Positions 44,181-53,402 of a stretch of 64,000 nucleotides of DNA are shown here, one piece after another (the stretch's first letter is position 1; each line of letters begins with the position of its first letter). A program made the position numbers and the translations under genes. The stretch is from G963662905 sp963662905 (GTDB taxonomy: Bacteria > Bacteroidota > Bacteroidia > Bacteroidales > WRLA01), in the NCBI GenBank assembly GCA_963662905.2, contig CAXXFD010000003.1, positions 1,240,001 to 1,304,000 on the forward strand, read 5' to 3'. Below the pieces are notes generated by a model, which was not told the origin of the DNA, made no database searches, and worked only from the letters and a program-made list of their open reading frames with translations.

Positions 44181-44438
44181 ATGCTTATAACATTCTCCGA
44201 AAATGCCTGGCAAGACTATTTGTATTGGCAAAAAGCAGATAAAAGGGTCTTAAAAAAAATAAACGATTTAATAAAAGACATAAAACGAGAGCCGTTTGAA
44301 GGCAAAGGAAAGCCTGAGCCATTAAAGTATGATCTGTCCGGTTATTGGTCCAGAAGGATTGACCTTGAACACAGACTTGTTTATCAAGTAATTGAGAATG
44401 AACTCCTGATTTATGCATGCAGATTTCATTATGATTAA
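44181..44438 (+). CDS. yoeB: Type II toxin, Txe/YoeB family mRNA interferase
   Basis: 85 aa. It carries the YoeB catalytic set at the same positions as the E. coli protein: Glu46 in GKGKPEPLK, Arg65 in LEHRLVYQV, and His83-Tyr84 in the C-terminal RFHYD. The motif GYWSRRID is typical. The family cleaves mRNA in the ribosomal A site when freed from YefM. The gene is intact and full length, and it follows the antitoxin after 2 nt. No terminator is evident; the palindromic repeat array that begins ~15 nt downstream may serve as one. Confidence 0.93.
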   Translation: MLITFSENAWQDYLYWQKADKRVLKKINDLIKDIKREPFEGKGKPEPLKYDLSGYWSRRIDLEHRLVYQVIENELLIYACRFHYD

Positions 44439-44453
44439 AACATACGAACTACC

Positions 44454-45412
44454 AAATAATCATTAATCATTGCACGCAAAGACGCAAAGACGCAAAAAAA
44501 CTTAGCGACTTAGCGGCTTAGCGAGAAAAACACAAAAAAAAACTTAGCGGCCCTGCGGCTTAGCGAGAAAAAAACAAAAAAACTTAGCGGCTCTGAGGCT
44601 TAGCGAGAAAAACACAAAAAAACTTAGCGGCACTGCGGCTTAGCGGCTTAGCGAGAAAAAAACACGAACCACCAAATAATCATTAATCATGGCACGCAAA
44701 GACGCAATAAAAACTTAGCGGCCCTGCGGCTTAGCGAGAAAAAAACACAGCAAAAAAACTTAGCGGCTTAGCGAGAAAAAAACACGAACCAACAATCAAT
44801 CATTAATCATGGCTCGCAAAGACGCAAAGGCGCAAAAAAACTTAGCGGCACTGCGGCTTAGCGGCTTAGCGAGAAAAAAACACGAACCACCAAATAATCA
44901 TTAATCATGGCACGCAAAGACGCAATAAAAACTTAGCGACCCTGCGGCTTAGCGAGAAAAACATAGCAAAAAAACTTAGCGGCACTGCGGCTTAGCGGCT
45001 CAGCGAGAAAAAAACACAAACCAACAATCAATCATTAATCATGGCTCGCAAAGACGCAAAGGCGCAAAAAAACTTAGCGGCACTGCGGCTTAGCGGCTTA
45101 GCGAGAAAAAAAAACACGAACCACCAAATAATCATTAATCATGGCACGCAAAGACGCAAAGGCGCAAAAAAACTTAGCGGCACTGCGGCTTAGCGGCTTA
45201 GCGAGAAAAAAAAACACGAACCACCAAATAATCATTAATCATGGCACGCAAAGACGCAAAGGCGCAAAAAAACTTAGCGGCACTGCGGCTTAGCGGCTTA
45301 GCGAGAAAAAAAAACACGAACCACCAAATAATCATTAATCATGGCACGCAAAGACGCGAAGGCGCAAAAAAAAACTTAGCGACCCTGCGGCTTAGCGAGA
45401 AAAACACTCGCC
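44454..45412 (+). repeat. Tandem palindromic intergenic repeats, 8 units
   Basis: Eight units share ATCATTAATCAT(G)GCACGCAAAGACGC, with starts at 44469, 44689, 44809, 44907, 45041, 45141, 45241 and 45341. The last four are exactly 100 bp apart. Each unit has a left arm GCAAAGACGCAAAGGCGC and a right arm rich in CTTAGCGGC and GCGGCTTAGCG, imperfect complements that can form a hairpin of more than 20 bp. Early units contain extra right arms. Short frames inside it (for example 45241-45456) are repeat translations, not genes. Similar CTTAGCG-type repeats are known from Bacteroidota intergenic regions. No gene is seen in this stretch. Confidence 0.9.
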
Positions 45413-45430
45413 GAAAAATTTCAAATACGC

Positions 45431-47749
45431 CTACCTCTTCACAACCTTCTCACTAATGCGTTGCCCGCCATACTCCAGATTGAGGATATACATGCCCGGC
45501 TTTAAATGCCCAACATTGAAATTATATCCTTTTGGGCTTCCGTTGAGCTTTAGCTTGTGCTGCATCATGGTTTTGCCACTGAGGTCGTAGAGGCTCAGCA
45601 GGGCATCGCCTGAGTATTGCAGGTTAAGGTCTATTTCAAGGGCATGGCCTACCGGATTTGAACGCAAGGCCATTCCTTCCGCCCTTTTTTGTTCCGGTTC
45701 AAGGCCAACCGGCATTTTTTCGCCCATATACATCATGCGCCCCGATTTGCCATAAGCCCATACATGCTGCCCGTCCGGATCCAGTTTCAGGCTTTGAAAA
45801 TAAGGGTATGGACCAAAACGTTCCCAGTATGTGCCATCTGTTCTTCTATAAATATACGATTCATCAGCAAATGCCATTAAGAGATATTGATTGTCGTTAT
45901 TTGTCTCAACAATATCCATTATCATACCTGTTTCAGCAGAAAAAACCTTCTCTATTAGCTGATCCGTATTTACATCCACTGACCAAACAGCAGGCAAGGC
46001 TTTTTCATTATATGTAAACCCCTGTGTCACATAAAGCAAAGAATTATCTATCATGAATCCCCGCATAATTTTTTCTAGACCCAGGTTAACGAATTCCCAG
46101 CTCTGGCCTTCATCGGTAGATTTATGATACCCCCCGTTTCCTCCGTTTGAACCTCCGAAAACATAAAATGCTTCCTCTCTCAAAAGCATGTCCAACATGG
46201 TGTTTGCACTGACATTTGGAAGTGAGATTTCAAAATAAGATGTATCATCAGGGTTAAAGCCGAATAAAACAGGACTTATTCCTATATCAAAATTATATGT
46301 TTGATAGAAATACACCTTGTTTGATGAAAAAAACCGGACAACGGGCGAATAAAAATAATCTATGCCAATATCAAGGTCAACAGAGCACCAATTATTGCCC
46401 ATATCACCTGTATAGGCCAGGCGTAAGTCACTATAGGAACTCTGGCCCAGGATACATATTTTCGTTTCATTTACTGCAAAACTCTTTAATGCCAGATTAC
46501 TGAAGGATTCACCTGAAACGGTATCCCACACCCTTCCAAGTGGCTCATATTTTATTAAAACCTTTGGCAATAACACATACATTTGATTATTTTGAAACTC
46601 AAGATCTTCAACCCTTTCAATAATATTATTCTCCAAAGGTTTGCAGATATTTCCTTCATCACATTCCAACACAGCATTTACATACCCCCAGTCCAGCTCC
46701 ATATGCTCGGATGTTATACTACAAAATGCTTTCTTGTCATCTAATATTCCAAATCCTTTCACATTTGGCTGCATATACCCAATATTATTAAGGATAGGGA
46801 TAGCCTGGACGTTTATCCAATCTTTCCCGGCATTCGATGATTTTATCAATGAAAGGGGGCAACCGCCAGGATCATTGCAATAACCATATGCAAATACTAC
46901 CGAATCACCAAAAGTCTTCATATTTCTTAGTGCCGGAAAATTTTCGCTTAAATAAACTTCTTCCCAATTGACACCAAAATCTATACTGCGTTCAATAATA
47001 AAGGCTGTAATTGTAGATGAATACCCCTTCCCTTCTTTATCATAGTCAACAAGAAATTTTTTACCCAAAGCATAAAAAATTCCATTCCCTTGTCTAGCCA
47101 AACTGTATAGATTTTCATCATCCTCATAATTTTTATATTCAAAACTATGGCAGCTGTCTGAAGTCCTGTAATACCTTTTGTTTTCAGCAGTCAGGAATAC
47201 CCCAATGGCCATATCTTCAAAAACCATATCCGAAACAGTAGCTGTATCATTCAGGATGTTGGCCGTATATTCAATTTCCCAGTTTTTTCCTCCGTCAAAA
47301 GTCTGCCCCAACAAAGTATTCTGTGTTGTTGCGTGTACCAGTAGTGCATAGCCGCTGCTGCGGTTCAGCATTTGCAGACGTTTTATGCTCATGCTGTCCG
47401 GGAATTGACACACCTTTGCCCACACCCGTCCGTAATCACGGGTGGAGATCAGTTGCCTGCTGCCCATTTTAATAATGGCATGACCCGGGGCAACAATATT
47501 GATCTGGCTCAGCGAACTGCTTCCTTCGTTAAAAACAATCTCCCAATGACTGCCCCCGTCGCATGTTGCGCATATCATGCCATATTGGCCGCACATCAGG
47601 CCATGCTGCCCGTCAAAAAAAGCAATATCATAAAATTCATTGCCGGCTGGGAGGGGATTGAGCCAGTGGGTGGTTTGGGCTGTTGATGCTGTGCAAAATA
47701 TTAAAACCGCAAAAAAGCAAAGCGTATGTTTAAATAATTTTTGTATCAT
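45431..47749 (-). CDS. Secreted BNR/Ycf48-like repeat protein with T9SS type A sorting domain (copy A)
   Basis: 772 aa from ATG 47749. The frame is open 16 codons further upstream, but MIQKLFKHTLCFFAVLIFCTASTAQ is a clean signal peptide. The body has beta-propeller-type repeats with the Asp-box-like motif SDGGSHWEI or variants (CDGGSHWEI, FDGGKNWEI, STDEGQSWEF), as in BNR/sialidase-type and Ycf48-like proteins. The last ~90 aa are a T9SS type A domain (LRSNPVGHALEIDL, LYDLSGKTM, GMYILNLEY, EKVVKR). It lies 4 nt after the stop of the 526-aa gene, so the two form an operon. Its ends are almost identical to copy B (49536-51857) while the middle is diverged. The ligand or enzyme activity is unknown; no sialidase catalytic residues were identified. 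Confidence 0.85.
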   Translation of the reverse strand: MIQKLFKHTLCFFAVLIFCTASTAQTTHWLNPLPAGNEFYDIAFFDGQHGLMCGQYGMICATCDGGSHWEIVFNEGSSSLSQINIVAPGHAIIKMGSRQLISTRDYGRVWAKVCQFPDSMSIKRLQMLNRSSGYALLVHATTQNTLLGQTFDGGKNWEIEYTANILNDTATVSDMVFEDMAIGVFLTAENKRYYRTSDSCHSFEYKNYEDDENLYSLARQGNGIFYALGKKFLVDYDKEGKGYSSTITAFIIERSIDFGVNWEEVYLSENFPALRNMKTFGDSVVFAYGYCNDPGGCPLSLIKSSNAGKDWINVQAIPILNNIGYMQPNVKGFGILDDKKAFCSITSEHMELDWGYVNAVLECDEGNICKPLENNIIERVEDLEFQNNQMYVLLPKVLIKYEPLGRVWDTVSGESFSNLALKSFAVNETKICILGQSSYSDLRLAYTGDMGNNWCSVDLDIGIDYFYSPVVRFFSSNKVYFYQTYNFDIGISPVLFGFNPDDTSYFEISLPNVSANTMLDMLLREEAFYVFGGSNGGNGGYHKSTDEGQSWEFVNLGLEKIMRGFMIDNSLLYVTQGFTYNEKALPAVWSVDVNTDQLIEKVFSAETGMIMDIVETNNDNQYLLMAFADESYIYRRTDGTYWERFGPYPYFQSLKLDPDGQHVWAYGKSGRMMYMGEKMPVGLEPEQKRAEGMALRSNPVGHALEIDLNLQYSGDALLSLYDLSGKTMMQHKLKLNGSPKGYNFNVGHLKPGMYILNLEYGGQRISEKVVKR

Positions 47750-47753
47750 GGCA

Positions 47754-49334
47754 CTAAATTTTTGAAATTTGTATAATCTGGCGATATACAAACACACTGT
47801 TCAGGTCACGGACTAATAAAACATAATGACCTTCATCCAGCATACTTACATCAATAGTGTCATCTTCGGAAGATATCAACAGATCCCTATTAAAATTAAA
47901 AATCATAACTTCATCACCGGGCAACAATCCTTTAAGATATAAATATGAGGACGATGGCATTGGATAAACTACTATTTCACGGCTATTTTCGGTGGTATCG
48001 CATCCAAAAGAATCAGGTGGTGCGGATTGGTCGGGGCATAATTTAACTGAATACTCCAACCCAGCAGATAAAGACATATATTTTTTGTACTGATATAAGA
48101 AATACCCTCTGTAATTGCTATGCCCAAAGCACCGCTTTGCAGATTCCGCCGTTAACTTAATTTCAGATTTACATTCACCCTTTGTGCTAAACAAATAAGC
48201 AGAATGTCCTAATAGCATGGGCGCCACTTGAATAGGCAATGTATCCATTGCCGGATCTAATTGGCTTCCATCAAAATAATGTTTATCAAACCATTCATAA
48301 CATGAACCATTTTTTTCATAATTTATATATTCCCCAGGCCTATCGCACAAAATCACCAGTGAAGTATCAATACAATCTCTGCTTAAACAGGTGTTTCCTG
48401 ATTTTGGGCAATAAGTTTCAGGCAATAAAATATCAAATAAATGTGTAGAACTTGTTTCTCCAACAAAGTTTCGGAAATCTCCATTTCGGAAATTATACTT
48501 ATAAGTTGTATCTCCTGTTTCCCAGGCGTTAGCAAAATAATGCCAGTTCCAATGAACAGTACCCATATATAATTCATCCAGCCCTTGTTGGGCTGTGTCA
48601 GCCAAACTACTTACCACAGGATTAAAAAAACCATTAGTATCCAAACATTTATACAGTGAATCAATTAAAACAATATAATCCCCGACAGTTTTATTATTTG
48701 TATCTCTTGTCGAGGCATAGCACATGCTCGCACTATCCACCCACTGTTGCTGGCTTTCCGAATATCTGTAATTCCAACACTCGAGTATCCACGGCTCCAT
48801 ATTTGTTACAATACCATGAAAATGAGCTTTTTTATTATAATAATTTGCATGAAGCGAATCATTCCTTACATGTTTTTGATAGTAAGCTAAGTTCTTTGCT
48901 TTTCTCATTAATCGGCTATATGCTTTTTCACTAATAGTAGAATCTGATCTGTACAGTTCAAAATTCAAAGCAAATACTTTGATGCCACTGTTTGCTGCAG
49001 AATCTAGAAAGTTAACAACTTTCTCCTGATAACTTAAAGGATTTGATCCCGCTTCTACTTTTAGCCCAAGGTTATAAAGGCTGTTTGTTGAATCCTTTGG
49101 TATCGTTTTTACATATAAAAAAACTGAATTCCATCCGGCACTTTTTACATTCGAGAGGATGATACTGTTGCTATGTAACCTAAACATACTATCATACAGT
49201 ATTACTGCTTTATACTCATAACTGGTTTCCTGCGCAATTAAAGCATTATAACTGAACAACATCAACAATATCGCAGATACAGTTTTCAAAGCTACCCCCA
49301 TCCTTGTTTTAAAAATCCTACTCATTGATTTCAT
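47754..49334 (-). CDS. Secreted protein of unknown function with T9SS type A sorting domain
   Basis: 526 aa with an N-terminal signal peptide (MKSMSRIFKTRMGVALK, hydrophobic core, cut after LIAQ). The central ~400 aa alternate beta strands and helices (VKSAGWNSVFLYVKTIP, GIKVFALNFELYRSD, FHGIVTNMEPWILECWN, LDELYMGTVHWNWHYFANAW), which suggests a TIM-barrel like those of glycoside hydrolases. No catalytic acid pair could be assigned. Cysteines cluster at ~320-350 and ~440. The C-terminus (VVYPMPSSSYLYLKG, EGHYVLLVRDLNSVF) is a T9SS type A sorting domain. It is first in an operon with the copy A propeller gene. A remnant of a second copy survives at 51862-51947. Confidence 0.75.
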   Translation of the reverse strand: MKSMSRIFKTRMGVALKTVSAILLMLFSYNALIAQETSYEYKAVILYDSMFRLHSNSIILSNVKSAGWNSVFLYVKTIPKDSTNSLYNLGLKVEAGSNPLSYQEKVVNFLDSAANSGIKVFALNFELYRSDSTISEKAYSRLMRKAKNLAYYQKHVRNDSLHANYYNKKAHFHGIVTNMEPWILECWNYRYSESQQQWVDSASMCYASTRDTNNKTVGDYIVLIDSLYKCLDTNGFFNPVVSSLADTAQQGLDELYMGTVHWNWHYFANAWETGDTTYKYNFRNGDFRNFVGETSSTHLFDILLPETYCPKSGNTCLSRDCIDTSLVILCDRPGEYINYEKNGSCYEWFDKHYFDGSQLDPAMDTLPIQVAPMLLGHSAYLFSTKGECKSEIKLTAESAKRCFGHSNYRGYFLYQYKKYMSLSAGLEYSVKLCPDQSAPPDSFGCDTTENSREIVVYPMPSSSYLYLKGLLPGDEVMIFNFNRDLLISSEDDTIDVSMLDEGHYVLLVRDLNSVFVYRQIIQISKI

Positions 49335-49466
49335 TTTCTTTGTTTTTTGTTTTGAAATTGGGTTTTATTATGAAAGCATAAAAATACTATCTTAATTCAA
49401 AACTGAATACAACTAATATTATTTTTTTCTTATTATAAGGGGCTTTATTTTTGAAAATGCACCTTC
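49335..49466 (-). promoter_or_regulatory. Duplicated upstream region of the 526-aa gene
   Basis: These ~130 bp are homologous to 51948-52080, upstream of the deleted gene copy, so the promoter region was part of the duplicated unit. No perfect TAnnTTTG box with a good -33 partner was found. The remaining bases to 49535 show nothing recognisable. Confidence 0.4.
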
Positions 49467-49535
49467 ATCTTGATAATTTATTCTGACTCCCTCAATATAT
49501 CCAAAAAAAGTTCATTAACTAATGTATTTAACCCC

Positions 49536-51857
49536 CTACTTCTTCACCACCTTCTCACTAATCCACTGCCCGCCATATTCCAGATTGAGGATATACATGC
49601 CAGGCTTTAGATGCCCTACATTGAAATTATATCCTTTTGGGCTTCCGTTGAGCTTTAGCTTGTGCTGCATCATGGTTTTGCCGCTCAGGTCATAGAGGCT
49701 CAGCAGGGCATCGCCTGAGTATTGCAGGTTGAGGTCTATTTCGAGGGCATAGCCTACCGGATTGGAGCGCAAGGCCATTCCTTCCGCCCTTTTTTGTTCG
49801 GGTTCAAGGCCAACCGGCATTTCTTCGCCCATATACATCATGCGCCCCGATTTGCCATAAGCCCACACATGCTGCCCGTCCGGATCAAGTTTCAGGCTTT
49901 GAAAATAAGGATATGGACCAAAACGTTCCCAGTATGTGCCATCTGTTCTTTTATAAATATAATTTCCGCTAAGCAGGTAATCTTCTCCTGCATTGGTTTG
50001 TACTATATCAAGAACAGCAAGATTTTCAGCAGAAAAAATCTGTTCCATAAGCTCTCCCGTTCGGATATTGACCGGCCACACGGCAGGGCTACCACTTTCC
50101 CCATATGTATATCCATTGGTTATATAAAAAATGGAGTCGTTAATTTGAAATGCTTTAAGGATTTTATTCACCCCCAAATTGGTAAAGTCCCAGCTTTCGC
50201 CTTCATCTGTGCTTGCATAGTATCCGCCATTGCCAGCGGAACCACCAAATACATATATGTGATCATCGCAAGATTCCATATCCATCATAGCCGAAGAGCT
50301 TACCGAAGGTAATTCTAATTCTGCCAAACTGGTATCAATCGGGCTAAATTTAAAAAGTTTGGGAATTATACCATACTCATATTCATAGGGTTGAAAGATA
50401 TACACCCGGTCACCATCCAGAATATCTACTGACATATTAAAAAGCTCATAGGATTTTATAATGCCCTCACAATAGCTATTGAAACCATCTTCTGAATAAT
50501 AACAATATAAGTTATCACTAAAAAAAGTGCTTGCAATAATACAAGATTTATCCTGTAGTATATCCATATCCTCAAAAACCAAATTGTTTATATTTGGGTA
50601 AAGCAGGCTGTCCCAGACCCGATCCTGTGTATAATAATTCAATACGACGTCTTTCGTTAGCAGGATCATTTGTTCATCATCAAATTCCAAATCAATGATT
50701 TTCTCAATAAAATTATCCGAGGCCGGAGTCCAAAGATTGCTCTTATTATGATTTTCAAGAAAAACGGAAGACCGCCCTCCTTCCAAATCATAGTTGATAG
50801 ATGTTATACAGCAAAAGGCTTTTTGATGGTCAACAATCCCTACACTTCTGATATTAGGCCGCGTAAAACCCTTCCCATATAGGTCGGGTTTTTCCTGTGC
50901 AGCACTCCAGCTTATACCTTGATCTCTCGAAACAAGCATTGGAAACTTTATGCAACCTTCCGGATGCCAGTAATAATTACAGTATCCATAAACAAACACC
51001 AAAGAATCTCCAAAAGTTTTCATTTGATTCAAATCAGGCATTTCATTCTTGTCATAAACTCTTTGCCATGAATTACCATCATCATTGCTCTTCAATATTA
51101 TATATGAAAAGTCAATATACACCTCCTTTTCGTTTGAGGCTATCCTTTCATGCCAATCATCATCTCTTCTACCTAAGGCATAATAAATCCCATTATTTTG
51201 ATTAATAATTTTATAATAAAACTCATCAGGAAAAAAAGTCACGTACTCAAATGTGGCACATGAATCACTTGTAAGATAAAGCCACTGATTCTCTTGGCTT
51301 AACAGCAAGCCTTTCTTAGCGTTTTCAAAAGCAAAATCACTAATTTTCGATTCATTAGTTAACAGTTCGGATGTATAGCTTAAGTTCCATCCTTTCCCTC
51401 CGTTTATAGTATTTCCAATCAAAGTATTTTTAGACTCATTGTGTACCAATAGAACATATCCGTAATGCTCATCAAACATTCTAAACTTTGTTATACTCAG
51501 GCTGTCCGGGAATTGACACACCTTTGCCCACACCCGTCCGTAATCATGGGTAGAAATCAGTTGCCTGCTGCCCATTTTAATAAAGGCATGACCCGGGGCA
51601 ACAATATTGATCTGGCTCAGCGAACTGCTCCCTTCGTTAAAAACAATCTCCCAATGACTGCCCCCATCACTTGTTGCGCATATCATGCCATACTGGCCGC
51701 ACATCAGGCCATGCTGCCCGTCAAAAAAAGCAATGTCATAAAATTCATTGCCGGCAGGCAGGGGATTGAGCCAGTGGGTGGTTTGGGCTGTTGATGCTGT
51801 GCAAAATATTAGACCCACAAACAAGCAAAGCGTATGTTTAAATAATTTTTGTATCAT
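49536..51857 (-). CDS. Secreted BNR/Ycf48-like repeat protein with T9SS type A sorting domain (copy B)
   Basis: 773 aa from ATG 51857, the position matching copy A. The signal peptide MIQKLFKHTLCLFVGLIFC ends at TAQ. Asp-box-like motifs again recur (SDGGSHWEI, NDDGNSWQR, STDEGESWDF). The T9SS type A domain ends in GGQWISEKVVKK. Roughly the first 120 aa and the last 135 aa are nearly identical to copy A. The centre is only about half identical and contains different residues at most loop positions. It is preceded by a 22-codon remnant of the partner gene rather than an intact one. It is probably surface-displayed or released; function is unknown. Confidence 0.85.
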   Translation of the reverse strand: MIQKLFKHTLCLFVGLIFCTASTAQTTHWLNPLPAGNEFYDIAFFDGQHGLMCGQYGMICATSDGGSHWEIVFNEGSSSLSQINIVAPGHAFIKMGSRQLISTHDYGRVWAKVCQFPDSLSITKFRMFDEHYGYVLLVHNESKNTLIGNTINGGKGWNLSYTSELLTNESKISDFAFENAKKGLLLSQENQWLYLTSDSCATFEYVTFFPDEFYYKIINQNNGIYYALGRRDDDWHERIASNEKEVYIDFSYIILKSNDDGNSWQRVYDKNEMPDLNQMKTFGDSLVFVYGYCNYYWHPEGCIKFPMLVSRDQGISWSAAQEKPDLYGKGFTRPNIRSVGIVDHQKAFCCITSINYDLEGGRSSVFLENHNKSNLWTPASDNFIEKIIDLEFDDEQMILLTKDVVLNYYTQDRVWDSLLYPNINNLVFEDMDILQDKSCIIASTFFSDNLYCYYSEDGFNSYCEGIIKSYELFNMSVDILDGDRVYIFQPYEYEYGIIPKLFKFSPIDTSLAELELPSVSSSAMMDMESCDDHIYVFGGSAGNGGYYASTDEGESWDFTNLGVNKILKAFQINDSIFYITNGYTYGESGSPAVWPVNIRTGELMEQIFSAENLAVLDIVQTNAGEDYLLSGNYIYKRTDGTYWERFGPYPYFQSLKLDPDGQHVWAYGKSGRMMYMGEEMPVGLEPEQKRAEGMALRSNPVGYALEIDLNLQYSGDALLSLYDLSGKTMMQHKLKLNGSPKGYNFNVGHLKPGMYILNLEYGGQWISEKVVKK

Positions 51858-51861
51858 GGCA

Positions 51862-51947
51862 CTAAATTTTTGAAATTTGTATAATCTGGCGATACACGAA
51901 GACACTGTTCAGGTCGCGGACCAAAATCACCTTATTATTGATTTCAT
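51862..51947 (-). pseudogene. Deletion remnant of a second 526-aa-type gene
   Basis: Reading from ATG 51947, the first codons (MKSI) match the start of the intact gene and then hit a stop (MKSIIR*). In another frame the last ~22 codons survive (VILVRDLNSVFVYRQIIQI) with the same stop and the same 4-nt spacing to the next gene. About 1.5 kb of internal sequence has been lost. Confidence 0.85.
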
Positions 51948-52299
51948 TTTCTTTGTTTTTTGTTTTTGAAATTGGGTTTTAATATGAAAGCATAAAAATA
52001 CTATATTAATTCAAAACCGAATACAACTAATATTAATTTTTTCTTATTATAAGGGGCTTTATTTTTGAAAATACACTTTCCATTTGAAGATCTGTTCAGA
52101 ATCCCTACATTTGCCCTTGAAACACTAATTAGAGTTCGTCTATAAAGTCCAACTTCTGCGTTGTTGCTCAAAATCCAAATCCTCAAATACCTGAGTATTA
52201 TTCGGTTTGGATTTTTCACACGCCTTGAATTTGAACTTTATAGAGCAAACTCGCGATTCTATGGACAAACACTAATAAACATACATTAGAATATTCATT
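51948..52299. other. Non-coding stretch with duplicated leader and MITE-like element
   Basis: 51948-52080 is the duplicated upstream region of the secreted operon. 52081-52131 shows nothing recognisable. 52132-52252 is a MITE-like inverted-repeat element flanked by ACACTAAT (52122-52129 and 52269-52276). No coding sequence was found. Confidence 0.7.
52132..52252. mobile_element. MITE-like element, 121 bp, with inverted-repeat ends
   Basis: The ends are GAGTTCGTCTATAAAGTC and, on the opposite strand, GAGTTTGCTCTATAAAGTTC, about 80% matched over 26 bp. An inner pair AAAATCCAAATCC and GGTTTGGATTTTT extends the fold into one long imperfect hairpin with its apex near CCTGAG. The sequence ACACTAAT occurs on both sides, slightly outside the ends, and may be a target duplication. 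It encodes no protein. Confidence 0.65.
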
Positions 52300-53205
52300 A
52301 TGAAACCAACCTTACTGATACTCGCCGCCGGAATGGGCAGCCGCTATGGCGGCCTAAAGCAAACCGATAAACTGGGTCCTTCGGGCGAGACCATCATCGA
52401 CTATTCCATTTATGATGCGATTCGCGCCGGATTTGGCCGTGTGGTTTTTATCATCCGCGAAGCCATACGCGAAGAGTTTGTGGAAGTGGTGATGCGCAAA
52501 TTTGAAGATAAAATCCCCTGCTCATACGTAATGCAGGAACTTGATAAACTACCGGAAGGCTACCAACTGCCTGCAGAACGCAAAAAGCCCTGGGGAACAG
52601 GTCATGCCGTTTTAATGGCCGCGCAGGAAATCAAAGAACCCTTCGCTGTGATCAACGCCGACGATTTCTATGGGCGCGATTCTTTTGAACAGCTTGCCCG
52701 TTTCCTGGAACAACAGAATACCGAAAGCCACAATTTTGCCATGGTGGGCTACAGGCTCAAAAACACGCTTTCGGAATTTGGTTATGTGTCGCGAGGTATC
52801 TGCGAAAGCAATGATGAAATGCTGCTTACGACTGTTACGGAACGCACAAAAATCAAGCGCGAAGAAAACGGCATCCAATACCTTGATGAACAGGAAAAAC
52901 CACATCCGCTCAAAGAAGAGGATATCGTTTCCATGAACTTCTGGGGCTTTACGCCAAAATATTTCCAGCATCTCGAAACAGGTTTCAAGGATTTCCTTGA
53001 TGAAAGCATAAACAAAGAGAAGTCGGAATATTATATCCCAACGGAAGTGAACAATCTGATCAATAAAGGCACAGCAACAGTTAAGGTTTTGCCTACCTCA
53101 TCAAGCTGGTTTGGCATTACTTTTAAGGAAGACAAGCAACTGGCGATGGACAATATCAAGAAGTTGGTTGGGGAGGGTGTTTATCCGGAGAACCTCTGGC
53201 CATAA
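52300..53205 (+). CDS. Sugar-1-phosphate nucleotidyltransferase (NTP transferase family)
   Basis: 301 aa. The N-terminal signature is LAAGMGSRYGGLKQTDKLGP (residues ~8-27), the nucleotide-binding loop of the GT-A-like NTP_transferase fold. The metal-binding region is VINADDFYGRD (~116). NFWGFTPKYF and YYIPTEVNNLI are further family motifs. Such enzymes join a sugar-1-phosphate with UTP or another NTP to form a nucleotide sugar and pyrophosphate. It lies 197 bp before a NahK-like anomeric sugar kinase, in the same orientation. The pair would convert a free sugar to a UDP-sugar in two steps. The exact sugar cannot be read from sequence. Start ATG 52300 follows a MITE-like element. Confidence 0.87.
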   Translation: MKPTLLILAAGMGSRYGGLKQTDKLGPSGETIIDYSIYDAIRAGFGRVVFIIREAIREEFVEVVMRKFEDKIPCSYVMQELDKLPEGYQLPAERKKPWGTGHAVLMAAQEIKEPFAVINADDFYGRDSFEQLARFLEQQNTESHNFAMVGYRLKNTLSEFGYVSRGICESNDEMLLTTVTERTKIKREENGIQYLDEQEKPHPLKEEDIVSMNFWGFTPKYFQHLETGFKDFLDESINKEKSEYYIPTEVNNLINKGTATVKVLPTSSSWFGITFKEDKQLAMDNIKKLVGEGVYPENLWP

Positions 53206-53402
53206 TAAGAGTTTGTCCATAATGTCTCCCAAGGCTTCGGGATTACTCTTCCGAAAGCTTTCGGAATTGAAACCAGTCACTTCGGCAAGCTCAGCACAGG
53301 CATCCCGAAACTTCGCCGACTACTCGTTTCCAGCAAATTAAATGCCTCGAGCCCGAACATTCTGAAACAAAAACATGACTTTATAGACATGCACTTTTAC
53401 TT
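53206..53402 (+). repeat. Intergenic repeat-like element with ends related to the MITE at 52132
   Basis: The left end GTTTGTCCATA (53211-53221) is the inverted copy of 52260-52270. The right end GACTTTATAGAC (53377-53388) matches the minus strand of the MITE's left end. The interior (CCCAAGGCTTCGGGA, CTTCCGAAAGCTTTCGGAA) is unrelated and rich in short palindromes. Confidence 0.5.

Noticed and set aside
44454..45412. Regular 100-bp spacing suggesting a CRISPR-like array
   Set aside because: The whole unit is repeated, with no unique spacers between short repeats, and there are no cas genes nearby.
45241..45456. 71-codon plus-strand frame starting MARKDAKAQKNLAALR
   Set aside because: It is a translation of the palindromic intergenic repeat and runs into the 3' end of the opposite-strand gene. 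No independent evidence for a protein.
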